Shown: positions 42,798 to 54,218 of the stretch, in pieces | How positions within the stretch are numbered: the first letter of the stretch is position 1 | How the letters are laid out: each line of letters begins with the position of its first letter | Assembly: GCF_004353915.1 (NCBI RefSeq) | Contig: NZ_SMRP01000005.1 | Span: forward strand, 225,769-289,768 | Reading direction: 5' to 3' | Length of the DNA stretch: 64,000 nt | DNA from: Paraburkholderia silviterrae | GTDB taxonomy: Bacteria > Pseudomonadota > Gammaproteobacteria > Burkholderiales > Burkholderiaceae | Notes under the pieces: model-generated | The model's database searches: none | The model's input: only the letters and a program-made list of their open reading frames with translations | Told to the model about the DNA's origin: nothing | Translations under genes and position numbers: made by a program

Positions 42798-44003
42798 ATG
42801 TCCACACCCGATACCGCATCCGCTGGCGAGAGCCAGTCGCTGCGCGGCCTGCTGCTTCTGCTCGCGACGATTGCGGGTGTAGCGGTCGCGAACATCTATT
42901 ACAACCAGCCGCTCCTCGACGACTTCCGCCATGCCTTCCCCGCCGGAGCCGCCTGGATCGGCGCCGTGCCCGCAGCGACGCAGCTCGGCTACGCGCTGGG
43001 CATGCTCCTGCTCGCGCCGCTTGGCGACCGCTTCGACCGGCGCCGCATCATCCTCGTGCAGACGGCGCTGCTGTGTCTCGCCCTGCTCGCCGCCGCAACC
43101 GCGCCCACGCTGCAGGTGCTGATCGGTGCGAGCCTCGCCATCGGCGTGCTCTCAACCATTGCGCAACAGGCCGTGCCGTTCTCGGCCGAACTCGCACCGC
43201 CCGAGGCGCGCGGCCATGCCGTGGGCACCGTGATGAGCGGCCTGTTGCTCGGCATCCTGCTCGCGCGCACGGCGGCCGGGTTCGTCGGCCAGTACTTCGG
43301 CTGGCGCACGGTATTCGGCGCGTCGATCGTGGCGCTCATCGCGCTCGCCGTGGTGGTCGTGAAGAAGCTGCCGAAGAGCCAGCCAACCTCGACGCTCGGC
43401 TATGGCAAGCTGCTTGCCACGCTCTGGCATCTCACCGTCGAATTGCGCGGCCTGCGCGAGGCATCGGCGATCGGCGCGTGCCTCTTCGCAGCGTTCAGTC
43501 TGTTCTGGCCCGTGCTCACGCTGCTGCTCGCGGGCGAGCCGTTCCATCTCGGCCCCCAGGTCGCGGGGCTCTTTGGCATCGTCGGCGCGGCGGGCGCGCT
43601 CGCGGCGCCGTGGGCGGGCCGTTCCGCCGACAAACGCGGCCCGCGCGCCGTCATTACGCTCTCGATCGCGCTGATTGCCATCGCGTTCGTGATCTTCGCG
43701 TTCTCGGGCACGAGCCTGATCGGCCTCGTGATCGGCGTGATCGTGCTCGACGTGGGCGTGCAGGCCGCGCAAATCTCGAACCAGTCGCGCATCTATGCGC
43801 TGCGCCCCGAAGCACGCAGCCGTGTGAACACCGTGTTCATGGTCTGCTACTTCATCGGTGGCGCAACGGGCTCGGCGGTAGGCGCAGCCACGTGGCATGC
43901 GTTCGGCTGGACAGGCGTATGCGTTGCAGGCCTCGCCTTCAGCGCACTCGCGGCGTGGATCCACTACGCCACGCGAGCGAGGCACGACGCACGCGCCGCT
44001 TAA
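42798..44003 (+). CDS. MFS transporter
   Basis: 401 residues and 12 hydrophobic segments. N-terminal VAVANIYYNQPLLDDFRHAFP is the signature of the YgaY/YnfM-like exporters, followed by the loop 2-3 motif APLGDRFDRRRIILVQ and the mid-loop RSADKRGPRAVITL. It probably exports a small organic compound; the substrate is unknown. I see no ribosome site stronger than weak purines before the ATG. The nearest regulator is the LacI-type gene upstream. Confidence 0.87.
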   Translation: MSTPDTASAGESQSLRGLLLLLATIAGVAVANIYYNQPLLDDFRHAFPAGAAWIGAVPAATQLGYALGMLLLAPLGDRFDRRRIILVQTALLCLALLAAATAPTLQVLIGASLAIGVLSTIAQQAVPFSAELAPPEARGHAVGTVMSGLLLGILLARTAAGFVGQYFGWRTVFGASIVALIALAVVVVKKLPKSQPTSTLGYGKLLATLWHLTVELRGLREASAIGACLFAAFSLFWPVLTLLLAGEPFHLGPQVAGLFGIVGAAGALAAPWAGRSADKRGPRAVITLSIALIAIAFVIFAFSGTSLIGLVIGVIVLDVGVQAAQISNQSRIYALRPEARSRVNTVFMVCYFIGGATGSAVGAATWHAFGWTGVCVAGLAFSALAAWIHYATRARHDARAA

Positions 44004-44166
44004 ATGTCCTGAGAAACGTCCAGAGAAACGCGCTGAGCGCCTTCGCCGCCCGGGCGCAGCGCGGAACACATGCGCCTTGGGCATCGCGCGTTCGTGCAGG
44101 CGGCACGACGTGCCGGGCACGGGGCGTGCTGAAGAAGGGTTCACTCATTTAGCGGAGAAACCCCTC

Positions 44167-44304
44167 ATGAAACGCCTGATTGCCTTGCTTCTCGTCACCG
44201 CGTCGGTTGCGGCGCTGGCCGCCTGCAATACCGTCGCCGGCGCCGGCGAGGACCTGTCCTCGGGTGGCCACGCCATCACGAACAGCGCCGAGAAGGCGAA
44301 GTAA
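44167..44304 (+). CDS. Entericidin-type small lipoprotein
   Basis: 45 residues: signal MKRLIALLLVTASVAALAAC with lipobox LAAC, then NTVAGAGEDLSSGGHAITNSAEK, the entericidin A/B signature. In enterobacteria such peptides are membrane lipoproteins linked to stress or lysis control as an antidote/toxin pair. Only one copy is seen here. A weak purine ribosome site (AGCGGAGAAA) precedes the ATG. Short simple-sequence repeats follow directly. Confidence 0.85.
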   Translation: MKRLIALLLVTASVAALAACNTVAGAGEDLSSGGHAITNSAEKAK

Positions 44305-44329
44305 CCGGCGCGGCAGGCACGGCGCCGAG

Positions 44330-44406
44330 GCTGAGGCTGAGGCTGATGCTGATGCTGATGCTGATGCTGGCGCCGCGACTGTAGCCGTGGCTGGCGCCGC
44401 GACTGT
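44330..44406. repeat. Hexamer microsatellite and 17-bp direct repeat
   Basis: Six tandem GCTGA(G/T) units (44330-44365), the last merging into GCTGGCGCCGCGACTGT at 44366-44382, which recurs at 44390-44406 with period 24. Not in a recognised gene; lies between entericidin and the convergent EamA gene. Confidence 0.9.
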
Positions 44407-44463
44407 CCATTAGCGCGTCGGCATAGACTTAAATTGCTTCGTTCTGCGAACGATCCGGCGGGA

Positions 44464-45459
44464 TCAGGACGTGCGCCGCCGATCGTCGAACACGAACGAG
44501 AGCCCGACGCTGCCGAGGATCAGCACCGTCGCGACGATCGTGCCGAGCGTGATCGGCTCGCCGAGCGTGAGCGCTCCCAGTATGACCGCGACTACCGGGT
44601 TCACGTACATGCAGCTGCTCGCCACGATCGGGCTCGTGTGGCGAATCAGATAGCCATAGGCGACATACGCGGCCATCGTGCCGATCAGCATCAAATAGAC
44701 GAACGCAACAAACGGCAGGAAATGCAGCGTGCCCATGCGCTCGCCTGTGATCCATGCGACCAGCGTCGAGATCGCGCCGCCGAGGCCGATCTGCAGCGCC
44801 GTTGCGATGAAGAGATCGGCGGGCAGTTCGAGCCGCCCCGCGAGATGCGCGCCGATTGCCCAGAAGAGCGCGCCGCCGAGAATCGCGAGGCTGCCGCCTG
44901 CGGTCCCGCTCGCTCCCCCGCCGTGGCTGAGAATCGCGATGCCGACGAGCCCGAGCGCCACCGCTGCCCATTCACCCTTCGCGACGCGCCGCCCGGCCGC
45001 AGCGGCGATGAGCGTGGCGAACAGCGGCACGGTCGCGACCATCACCGCCGCCGTGCCTGTGCCCACCGTGCGCATGCCGTAGGCCAGCATGCCGCTCGAC
45101 AGGCCCACCAGCATCGTGCCAACCACGCCCGCGTTACGCACTTGCGCGAGCGTCGGCATGACGGGACGCCGGCGCATGGCAAACATGAAGAGCCCGATGC
45201 CCGCGAGCAGATTACGCAGGCCCGAGAGCAGCAGCGGTGGAAAAGAGCCAAGCGCGACGTGCACGCCGAGATAGGTCGAGCCCCAGACGAAGTAGACGAC
45301 CGCGAGCGACAGCGCGACGCGACCGCCGCGCGACTGCGGCAGCCGCACGCTGCGCGCGAGGCGCCAGCATTGTGTGCCGGCCTGGGTCAGCGTCTGCAAC
45401 AGGCCTTGTACAAGCGGGCCGGCGCTCCAGCGGGAAGGCAAACGGGGTGGCATCGTCAT
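44464..45459 (-). CDS. EamA/DMT-family transporter
   Basis: 331 residues, ten hydrophobic segments arranged as two EamA repeats. The first begins LSLAVVYFVWGSTYLGVHVALGSFPPLLLSGLRNLLAG, the second LAILGGALFWAIGAHLAGRL and ends with YLIRHTSPIVASSCMYVNPVVAVILGALTLGEPIT. This is the YedA/RhaT-like drug/metabolite exporter pattern. The start at 45459 (MTMPPRL) gives a basic pre-sequence before the first helix; the frame opens much farther upstream, but in non-protein-like sequence. The ribosome site is weak. Substrate unknown. Confidence 0.85.
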   Translation of the reverse strand: MTMPPRLPSRWSAGPLVQGLLQTLTQAGTQCWRLARSVRLPQSRGGRVALSLAVVYFVWGSTYLGVHVALGSFPPLLLSGLRNLLAGIGLFMFAMRRRPVMPTLAQVRNAGVVGTMLVGLSSGMLAYGMRTVGTGTAAVMVATVPLFATLIAAAAGRRVAKGEWAAVALGLVGIAILSHGGGASGTAGGSLAILGGALFWAIGAHLAGRLELPADLFIATALQIGLGGAISTLVAWITGERMGTLHFLPFVAFVYLMLIGTMAAYVAYGYLIRHTSPIVASSCMYVNPVVAVILGALTLGEPITLGTIVATVLILGSVGLSFVFDDRRRTS

Positions 45460-46111
45460 TGCACCGCGGAGAGACTGAGGGCGAACCGCGGACATCCCGC
45501 CGGACGTGAGACGGGACGAATGAAGCGCAACGGCATGATGGAAGCGACGAAAAAAGAAAGTGCGAGGTGTGCCCAGAATTGGGGGCACGAAGGACACGAA
45601 ACGCCCGAGCTGGGCGCCACGCATTATGCAACAAGGCATCTCGTTGCGGACGCAGCGAGCGCGCTTTATGCGCAGGCGCGCGGCTTGCGCGCAACGAAGC
45701 GCAGCGCTGACACGGCTACCGCGCAGCAATGCGCGGCAAGACGCCGCAATCGCTCGCGTCGCCCACGCGGGGCACCCGCGCGCCTCGCCCACCATTTTCG
45801 AGACCGTGTTAGCATGTTACCTGCTTTCAAAAATCTTTCAAATTCTGTCGTCCGTATGCATCTGCCGCTCACGCACCTTGCCGTGCATCTCGCCGCTTCC
45901 TTGCCGCCGCGCTCCCAGCGCGGCGCGTTGGCGTGCGCGAGAGCGTATCCGCAGGCGCGCACCGCCGCCCGACGACACGTCCCCGGCTCCCCGGCCCCGC
46001 TCGCCGCCGCCCGGCGTCCACACTGAACCCCCCTCCACCTCCCGGAGCCGTTCGGTCGGGCTCCGGGCCGATCCCCCACTTTTTCTATCCCGGATCGTAA
46101 GGAGAACCACC
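45460..46111. other. 650-bp gap upstream of rnk
   Basis: No gene supported. Around 45825-45860 the sequence is AT-richer (possible promoter zone). A GC-rich hairpin CCCGGAGCC...GGCTCCGGG lies at 46041-46067, 45 bp before the rnk start, perhaps a leader structure. Confidence 0.4.
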
Positions 46112-46519
46112 ATGTCAAAGAAAATCCGCTACCTGACCGAGCTCGATCTCGCCCGCCTCGAGAAATGCGCCGCCGAGCCTGGCGCCGCACCCGCACGCCA
46201 GCTCATGCTTGACGAGCTGCTCGAACGCGCCGAGATCGTCGACTCGCACAAAGTCGCGTCCAACGTCGTCACCATGAACTCGCAGGTCACGCTCGTGAAC
46301 GAAAGCACGGGCGAGAACGTCACGTTCACCGTGGTCTACCCCGTGAGCGCCAACCTCGACGCCGGGCGCCTGAACGTCTTTTCGCCCGCGGGCCTCGCGC
46401 TGCTGGGCGCGAAGCGCGGCGAGTCCGTGCGCTTCACGCCGCCGAGCGGCGCCGTGGAGACGTTCAAGATCGACCGCATTCTGTTTCAGCCCGAAGCCGC
46501 GGACGATTTCACGCTGTAA
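46112..46519 (+). CDS. rnk: Regulator of nucleoside diphosphate kinase (Rnk)
   Basis: 135-residue Gre-factor-like protein that binds RNA polymerase. N-terminal coiled region KIRYLTELDLARLEKCAAE, then the GreA/B C-terminal (FKBP-like) domain with VASNVVTMNSQVTLVNESTGENVTFTVVYP and SPAGLALLGAKRGESVRFTPPSG. The long Gre coiled-coil tip with acidic catalytic residues is absent, so it does not cleave transcripts. The AAGGAGAA ribosome site is strong. Monocistronic; a TPP riboswitch begins 85 bp downstream. Confidence 0.93.
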   Translation: MSKKIRYLTELDLARLEKCAAEPGAAPARQLMLDELLERAEIVDSHKVASNVVTMNSQVTLVNESTGENVTFTVVYPVSANLDAGRLNVFSPAGLALLGAKRGESVRFTPPSGAVETFKIDRILFQPEAADDFTL

Positions 46520-46604
46520 GCGTCGGGCGCCTCCGCCTCGCCTGGCACAATTCGCACGCCAGAGCACTTGCCAGATCGTCGCAGCACGGTGTATCGTTTG
46601 GCCT

Positions 46605-48775
<2,171 letters not shown>

Positions 48776-49049
48776 GGCACGCAAGACGGTTCGCTGCGCC
48801 GCACGATGAGACGCGAGGCACGCTTCGCGTGCGTGCGGCGCGGCAAACCGGGCGCCGCTAGTGGCTGCGTGCCGGCGGCTAGGCGCCCCGAGCTCCCCGC
48901 CCGGACCGAAACAATTTCTAACGACTCCGACATCTCGTTGACAAGCGCATACACCCGGATACGGGACGCGCCATTACGATGAACGTATTGGAGGTGCGCA
49001 TCGGGCCAAAAAGCCCGAAGCCCCTCATCCGATACACGAGGAGTCGACA

Positions 49050-49271
49050 ATGAAAACCCTTGCACGCGCACGCACCCTTCTCACTGTGACCACACTCGTT
49101 GCCGTGATTGCCAGCCTCTCAGCTTGCGACAACATGTCGAGGCGCGACCGTGACACCGCAATCGGCGCTGGTGTCGGCGGCGTTGCGGGCGCAGCGATCG
49201 GCGGCAGTGCGCTCTCCACGGTCGGCGGGGCCGCGGTAGGCGGCATCATCGGCAATCAGGTTGGCAAGTAA
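49050..49271 (+). CDS. Glycine-zipper lipoprotein (OsmB-like)
   Basis: 73 residues. Signal ending LVAVIASLSAC with a lipobox, then a glycine-zipper region (AIGAGVGGVAGAAIGGSALSTVGGAAVGGIIG) that packs membrane helices. OsmB-type outer-membrane lipoproteins of this form are stress-induced in other bacteria. The ribosome site GAGGAG sits 7 bp before the ATG. A TTGACA lies at 48938-48943 as a possible -35, but its -10 partner is poor. Confidence 0.82.
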   Translation: MKTLARARTLLTVTTLVAVIASLSACDNMSRRDRDTAIGAGVGGVAGAAIGGSALSTVGGAAVGGIIGNQVGK

Positions 49272-49593
49272 GGGCGTCCCCCGCCTCACCTGACGCAGCG
49301 AAAAACAACGACACGACAACAGGCAAATCGGCTTCAAACGCCGGCTTCAGAGAGGATACGCGGCGCATGTCTCGCAAGAGCATGCGCCGCGTTTGCATTG
49401 GAATTGGCATCGGCATTGGCGGCGTACTCCGCACGCATACGAGTGCGCGCAGCACCGCAATACCGCGAAATATCCGGTTATGCGAGCGCAACACAAAATG
49501 GCGGCAAGGAGCGTAAGCTCGATCGGTCAGGTTCCGGCTACACGACACACGAGCCCGCGTGATCGTCAGCTTTGCGTGGGACAGGAGTCCGCC
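49272..49593 (+). other. Gap with terminator-like hairpin (49359-49391)
   Basis: Perfect 11-bp arms CGCGGCGCATG and CATGCGCCGCG with an 11-nt loop, followed by only three T. Probably ends the glycine-zipper gene transcript. The rest shows no gene. Confidence 0.55.
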
Positions 49594-50070
49594 ATGAATC
49601 GCCCATCAGCAGCACTCGCCTCGCCTTGCAGATCCAGCGCCCCCGCATATAAAACGCTGTCGATCCGGCCTTGGGCCCGCGGCGCACTCAAACGGGTCTC
49701 GACGCTTGGCGCAACGGCTGCACTGCTCGTGCTTTCTGGCTGCTACTACTATTACCCGTACGGCTATGCGCCGTACTACTACGGCTCGGTCCCCGCCGCG
49801 GGCACGCAGCAGGAAAGCGCGGTCATGCAAACCAATCCGCAGGCGAGCGAGCCACCCAACCCTGCCCCCGCCGCCATCCCCGACGCGCAATACCCCGGGC
49901 CGCTCTACCCCTCGCCGCCCGTCGCCATCGCGGTGCCCGCCTGGCCGGTCTATCCGGCCTGGCCGGCTTACCCCGCCTATTACCCCTACCCTGCGTGGGG
50001 ATGGGGTGCACCGGCCATCTCGTTCGGCTTCGGCTACTGGGGTGGCGGTGGCAGGCACTGGCATCACTAG
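49594..50070 (+). CDS. Hypothetical Tyr/Pro-rich lipoprotein
   Basis: 158 residues. A signal-like segment LGATAALLVLSGC gives lipidation at Cys50 (after an unusually long, basic N-region). The mature protein is rich in Tyr, Pro and Trp (CYYYYPYGYAPYYYGS, PAWPVYPAWPAYPAYYPYPAWG), ending in Gly/His. The low-complexity composition hints at an envelope or surface role; function unknown. The ribosome site is CAGGAG. An in-frame Met farther upstream lacks support. Confidence 0.7.
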   Translation: MNRPSAALASPCRSSAPAYKTLSIRPWARGALKRVSTLGATAALLVLSGCYYYYPYGYAPYYYGSVPAAGTQQESAVMQTNPQASEPPNPAPAAIPDAQYPGPLYPSPPVAIAVPAWPVYPAWPAYPAYYPYPAWGWGAPAISFGFGYWGGGGRHWHH

Positions 50071-50356
50071 GGACCATTCGCGCCAATAACCGGCGTTGAC
50101 CGGCATCGAAGCGAACGAGCATTGGGCCACCCCTTTGCCGCACGACCGTACTTTCCCTCCTTGACGGTCCCGAACCATTTTCTATCCTGCAATTGGGCAT
50201 CGGGGACTGAAGCATCGCCTTACTGAATTCGCCCTCCCTCACGACGGCGCTCCGGTTCTATCGCGGGCGCCGCGCGCACCGTCGACGCCACGCCCGGCAC
50301 ACCCTTGCGCACGCACGCATCGATGCGCCGATACGAATCAGCACAAAGGAGACGTC

Positions 50357-51958
50357 ATGTTCCATCAGCTGTTGACTCCCATCGGCAACTCGCTATTCCT
50401 GTCGTTCATCGTGGCGGTGCTGCCGATCGTCGTGGTGCTCGTCCTGCTCGGCTGGGCGCGCCGGCCCGCGTGGCAGGCTTCGCTCGCGGGGCTGGTCGTC
50501 GGTCTCGCCGTGGCCATCGCGGGCTGGCAATTTCCGGTCAATCTCGCCGTCAGTGCGGTCCTGAACGGCGTGGTCTTCGCGCTATGGCCCGTCATGTGGA
50601 TCGTCGTCACGGCCATCCTGCTCTATAACATCGCGCTGCGCTCGGGCCGCTTCGCCGCCTTTCGCATGTGGCTGCTCGACAATCTGCCCAACGACCGGCG
50701 CATCGTGCTCGTGGTGGTGGGCTTCTCGTTCGGCGCGCTCTTCGAAGGCATCTCGGGCTTCGGCACGCCCGTCGCGATCACGAGCTCGCTGTTGATCATG
50801 CTCGGCTTCCCAACGCTCGAAGCGCTCACCTTCACGCTGATCTTCAACACGGCGCCGGTGGCGTTCGGCGCACTCGGCGTGCCAATCACCGTGCTCGGCG
50901 CGGTCACCCACCTGCCCGCCGATGCGCTCGGCCAAATGGTCGGCCGCCAGCTGCCGTTCTTCGCGCTGGCGCTGCCCTTCTACGTGATCGCCATCTACGC
51001 GGGCGTGGGCGGCATGCTGCGCATCTGGCCGGTGCTGCTGGTCTCGGGCGGCAGCTTCGCGATCACGCAGTTCGTCACGGCGAACTTCATCAACTACAGC
51101 CTCACCGACGTGCTCTCGTCGCTCGTCTCACTGATCCTCACGATCCTGTTCCTGCGCGTCTGGAAGCCCGCGCCCGACCCGCGCTTCGAGATCAAGGTCG
51201 ACCGCGCTAAGGAAGTGCGCGGCGACGTGCCGGGCGCGCAGGGCTGGTATCCGTGGATTATCGTGGCCGTGGTCGTGATTCTCTGGACCATCGCCAAAGT
51301 GTTCGCGATCGGCGACGTGAAGGTGCCCTGGCCGGGCCTCGACAAAGCCGTCTATATCACGCTGTACAAGACGCAGTATGGCGCGATCTGGGACTTCCAG
51401 CCGCTCGGCACGGGCACCGCGATCCTGCTCGCGGCAATCATCACGGCGCTGGTCGTGCGCCTGAAGCCCGCCGATTTCGGCGGCGCGATCGTCGACACGT
51501 GGGTGCAAACGCGCATCGCCATTCTGACCGTCGCGACCATCGTCGGGCTCGCGTTCCTGATGAACTACTCCGGCCTGACCTATACGCTCGGTCTCGGCGT
51601 CGCCTCGGTGGGCTCGCTCTTTCCGCTTGTCTCGGCGTTCCTCGGCTGGGTTGCCGTGTTCCTCTCGGGCAGCGACACCTCAGGCAATGCGCTGTTCGGC
51701 AACCTCCAGGTCGTGGCCGCGCACCAGCTCAACCTCGACCCCGTGCTCATGGCGGCAACCAATTCATCGGGCGGCGTCATGGGCAAGATGATCTCGCCGC
51801 AGAACATCTCGACGGGCGTGGCCACCACCGACCTCAAGGGCAAGGAAGGCCACGTCTTCGCGAAGACCTTCAAGCACTCGATCCTGCTCACGGTGGTGCT
51901 CGGCATTCTCGTGTGGCTGCAGCAAAACGTGCTCACGTGGATGATTCCGCCGCATTGA
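50357..51958 (+). CDS. lldP: L-lactate permease
   Basis: 533-residue inner-membrane proton symporter for L- and D-lactate (and glycolate). At least twelve hydrophobic segments. Signature sequences: FEGISGFGTPVAITSSLLIMLGF, APVAFGALGVPITVLG, and the C-terminal SGSDTSGNALFGNLQVVAAHQLNLDPVLMAATNSSGGVMGKMISPQNI. The AAAGGAGAC ribosome site is 7 bp before the ATG. No lactate dehydrogenase or LldR gene is adjacent. Expression probably depends on a promoter in the 286-bp gap upstream. A strong bidirectional terminator follows. Confidence 0.96.
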   Translation: MFHQLLTPIGNSLFLSFIVAVLPIVVVLVLLGWARRPAWQASLAGLVVGLAVAIAGWQFPVNLAVSAVLNGVVFALWPVMWIVVTAILLYNIALRSGRFAAFRMWLLDNLPNDRRIVLVVVGFSFGALFEGISGFGTPVAITSSLLIMLGFPTLEALTFTLIFNTAPVAFGALGVPITVLGAVTHLPADALGQMVGRQLPFFALALPFYVIAIYAGVGGMLRIWPVLLVSGGSFAITQFVTANFINYSLTDVLSSLVSLILTILFLRVWKPAPDPRFEIKVDRAKEVRGDVPGAQGWYPWIIVAVVVILWTIAKVFAIGDVKVPWPGLDKAVYITLYKTQYGAIWDFQPLGTGTAILLAAIITALVVRLKPADFGGAIVDTWVQTRIAILTVATIVGLAFLMNYSGLTYTLGLGVASVGSLFPLVSAFLGWVAVFLSGSDTSGNALFGNLQVVAAHQLNLDPVLMAATNSSGGVMGKMISPQNISTGVATTDLKGKEGHVFAKTFKHSILLTVVLGILVWLQQNVLTWMIPPH

Positions 51959-51983
51959 ACGCGCCGGGCGGCACGTCGGGGCG

Positions 51984-52028
51984 TAAAAAAACCGCCTGCG
52001 AATACCTCGATTCGCAGGCGGTTTTTTT
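51984..52028. terminator. Bidirectional terminator lldP/bamC
   Basis: Perfect arms AACCGCCTGCGAAT and ATTCGCAGGCGGTT, with an A-run before and a T-run after, so it works for both convergent genes. Confidence 0.95.
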
Positions 52029-52078
52029 GTCGATTGCTTGCGGCGGCCGGCGTGCCGCACGCTGCAATACGAGGGGGC

Positions 52079-53326
52079 TTACTGCAGCTCTCCGACCACG
52101 AGACCCATGATCTCGCGAGCCGGCCGCGACGCGTCGACCTGACCGTTGTCGTCGACGACCGCCACGCGGGTCTGGTTATCGGTCACGGCGCGCACGTTGA
52201 GCTTGTACTGCTTGGCGATCTTTTCCTTGCGGCCATGGAAGATCTGGTTCCAGAAGCCCTGTTCCGCCGCGCTCATGTCCTGCGGGTCGACGTAGCGCAC
52301 GTAGTAGATGCCCTTCGCGCGGTCGCGGTCGTCCACGGTGAAGTTCGCGCGGTCGAGCGCGACACCCACACGCAGCCATGCGCGATCGTACGGCTCGGCG
52401 AGCGTGAGCTCAGTCGACGTGTACTGGCCGCCAGCCGGGCTGTTCGCCGAGGACGAGGTGGCCGGCGTGCTCTGGCCTGCCGCGGCGGCGTTCTGCGCCG
52501 CGATGGCGGCTGCAGCCGCATCGGGACCCTTGGACGCCGCGTCCTTTGCATTGGCCTTCGGATTTGCCTTCGCGTCGGCCTCGGCGGCGATCTGCGCGTC
52601 GGGCACGCCCGGCTTGGCGTTCGCGAGCGTCATCATGAGCCGCTTGAGGTACTCGGTTTCGAGCGCCGGATCGTTGGGCTTCGGCACCCACTTGCTGGTG
52701 TCGTTGTTGGTGCCGCTCAGCTGCTCGCTCAGACCCTTCTGGCTGATGAAGATGTACGTGCCGCCCGTGGGCGACGTGTCGAGACGCGTGCGGTACTTGT
52801 TGCGCTCCGCAGTGACGTACGAGTTGCCCGTGGCCCACGACAGCGTGTTGCGGATGAGGCCGTCGCTGATCTTCGGATGGGTCTCGTTCCAGTCGGTTTC
52901 CATCACGCCCTTGTCGCGCTGGTCGACCACCAGCAGGAAGCCCTGCTCCTGCCAGAAGCGGCGCACCTGCGGCCAGACCTGGTCGGGCGTGCGATTGTCG
53001 ATGACAAGCCAGCTTTCCGTGCCGTCACGCTGAATGTGCATGCCGGGCACTTGCGGGAGCACCTGGGTCTGGTCGGACGGCGGCGCTGCGGCCTGGGTCT
53101 GCTTGAGCGAGGACAGCGACGTCTCTCCGCCTTGCGGGGCCATCGAGCGCTGGTCGGAGGCTTCGTCGAGCATGTTCGGCGGAACGGCCAGCGAAGCCTG
53201 TTTCGCCTTTCCATCACTGCGGTAATCGATCTTGCCGGGCGTCGGCGAGCTGCAGCCGGCGACCAGCCCGCCCGCCATCAGGAGCGCGAGGGCGCGAGCG
53301 GCAAGACGTTGGTGAAAATCACTCAT
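52079..53326 (-). CDS. bamC: Outer-membrane protein assembly factor BamC
   Basis: Lipoprotein of the BAM complex that inserts outer-membrane beta-barrels. 415 residues: signal ALALLMAGGLVAGC with acylated Cys25, the unstructured N-terminal stretch (PGKIDYRSDGKAKQASLAVPPNM) that contacts BamD in E. coli, then two helix-grip domains (WLVIDNRTPDQVWPQVRRFWQEQGF and the copy at RAWLRVGVALDRANFTVDDRDRAKGIYYVRY). They are joined by an Ala/Gln-rich linker near residues 250-300. Elsewhere bamC often follows dapA; here both neighbours are unrelated, so it is probably transcribed alone. Confidence 0.93.
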   Translation of the reverse strand: MSDFHQRLAARALALLMAGGLVAGCSSPTPGKIDYRSDGKAKQASLAVPPNMLDEASDQRSMAPQGGETSLSSLKQTQAAAPPSDQTQVLPQVPGMHIQRDGTESWLVIDNRTPDQVWPQVRRFWQEQGFLLVVDQRDKGVMETDWNETHPKISDGLIRNTLSWATGNSYVTAERNKYRTRLDTSPTGGTYIFISQKGLSEQLSGTNNDTSKWVPKPNDPALETEYLKRLMMTLANAKPGVPDAQIAAEADAKANPKANAKDAASKGPDAAAAAIAAQNAAAAGQSTPATSSSANSPAGGQYTSTELTLAEPYDRAWLRVGVALDRANFTVDDRDRAKGIYYVRYVDPQDMSAAEQGFWNQIFHGRKEKIAKQYKLNVRAVTDNQTRVAVVDDNGQVDASRPAREIMGLVVGELQ

Positions 53327-53732
53327 GTTCGGGTAATCCCTTCGGCTAGGCCACGGGCTAGTTTCCGTGGATCAACCAGCCATTTTACCGGCGAGAGGCC
53401 GTGCTGTGCAAAAACCGGAGCTCGGCGGCACTGCCGGGCGCAAGCCGGACGTGCAAACCGGGCTGCCAGGCGGCGAGCAGCGGGCCGTCCAGCCGATTTT
53501 GCCACCAGATTGACGCCCGCAACGTAACGTTCGTCAACATTTGGAAAAACACTCTCCGAGTCTGAAAAATAGACAAATCCCTTTTTTGATCAATGTCTTA
53601 CGAGAAAACGCGCCTGGCGATCAAATTTGCGTGAATCGGCATTTATGTCGTTCTGATCTTGCGCGCGTGACCCGGTGCTAATTTCCCTCCAAAAAAAGAG
53701 ATAAGTCCGAAGAACGCCATACGGAGAGATTC
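53327..53732. other. AT-rich intergenic region between bamC and DUF2844 gene
   Basis: From about 53510 to 53730 the base composition drops well below the surroundings, with several A- and T-runs. It must hold the divergent promoters for bamC and the DUF2844/DUF3443 pair, but hexamers are not clear enough to assign. Confidence 0.5.
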
Positions 53733-54218
53733 ATGAAAATTTGGAGACGCCTGCAGGCGAGCCGCGTTGCGGCCAACGCATGCCTTCTCTCGTGCCTTGC
53801 GGCTAGCGCCGCACCGGCTCACGCAGCGCTCGGCGACACGGTTTCGTCCGGGCTCCCGCCAACACCCGCATCGGCCACCCAGACGCTCGCGGGCGGGGCG
53901 GCACGCGTGACAAGCTACGTCGACGCGGGCGGGACGCGCTTTAGCGAGTACATCGCCGCCAGCAGCGGCGAAATCTTCGCCTACGTGTGGCAAGGGCCCA
54001 CCCCGCCGGATCTCGATGCGCTGCTCGGCCGCTACGCCGCCGCGTGGCGCAGCGGCGCTGCCGCGCTGCATGCGAGCGGACGCGACGGCCTGCACGCCGC
54101 GCGCGTCGATACACCCACTGTCGTCGTCGAGTCGGGGGGGCACATGCGCAGCTACATCGGGCGCGCGTGGCTACCCGCGGCGCTGCCTGCGGGCGTCAGC
54201 GAGGGAGATCTGCGATGA
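53733..54218 (+). CDS. DUF2844-family secreted protein
   Basis: 161 residues. A signal peptide (MKIWRRLQ basic start, hydrophobic ACLLSCLAASAAPAHA, AHA cleavage) leads to a small mature domain with TRFSEYIAASSGEIFAYVWQGPTPPDL, the DUF2844 core. Function of the family is unknown. Its TGA overlaps the ATG of the next gene (ATGA), and the two families (DUF2844, DUF3443) go together in Burkholderiales, so they very probably act together in the periplasm or outer membrane. AGAGATTC before the ATG is the weak ribosome site. Confidence 0.8.
   Translation: MKIWRRLQASRVAANACLLSCLAASAAPAHAALGDTVSSGLPPTPASATQTLAGGAARVTSYVDAGGTRFSEYIAASSGEIFAYVWQGPTPPDLDALLGRYAAAWRSGAAALHASGRDGLHAARVDTPTVVVESGGHMRSYIGRAWLPAALPAGVSEGDLR

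Noticed and set aside
45560..46111. Upstream extension of rnk to 45560
   Set aside because: The extra 184 codons have no protein-like features; a strong AAGGAGAA site and the normal Rnk N-terminus begin at 46112.
48850..48888. Inverted repeat GGGCGCC...GGCGCCC after thiC as terminator
   Set aside because: No T-run, long loop and short arms; not convincing as an intrinsic terminator.
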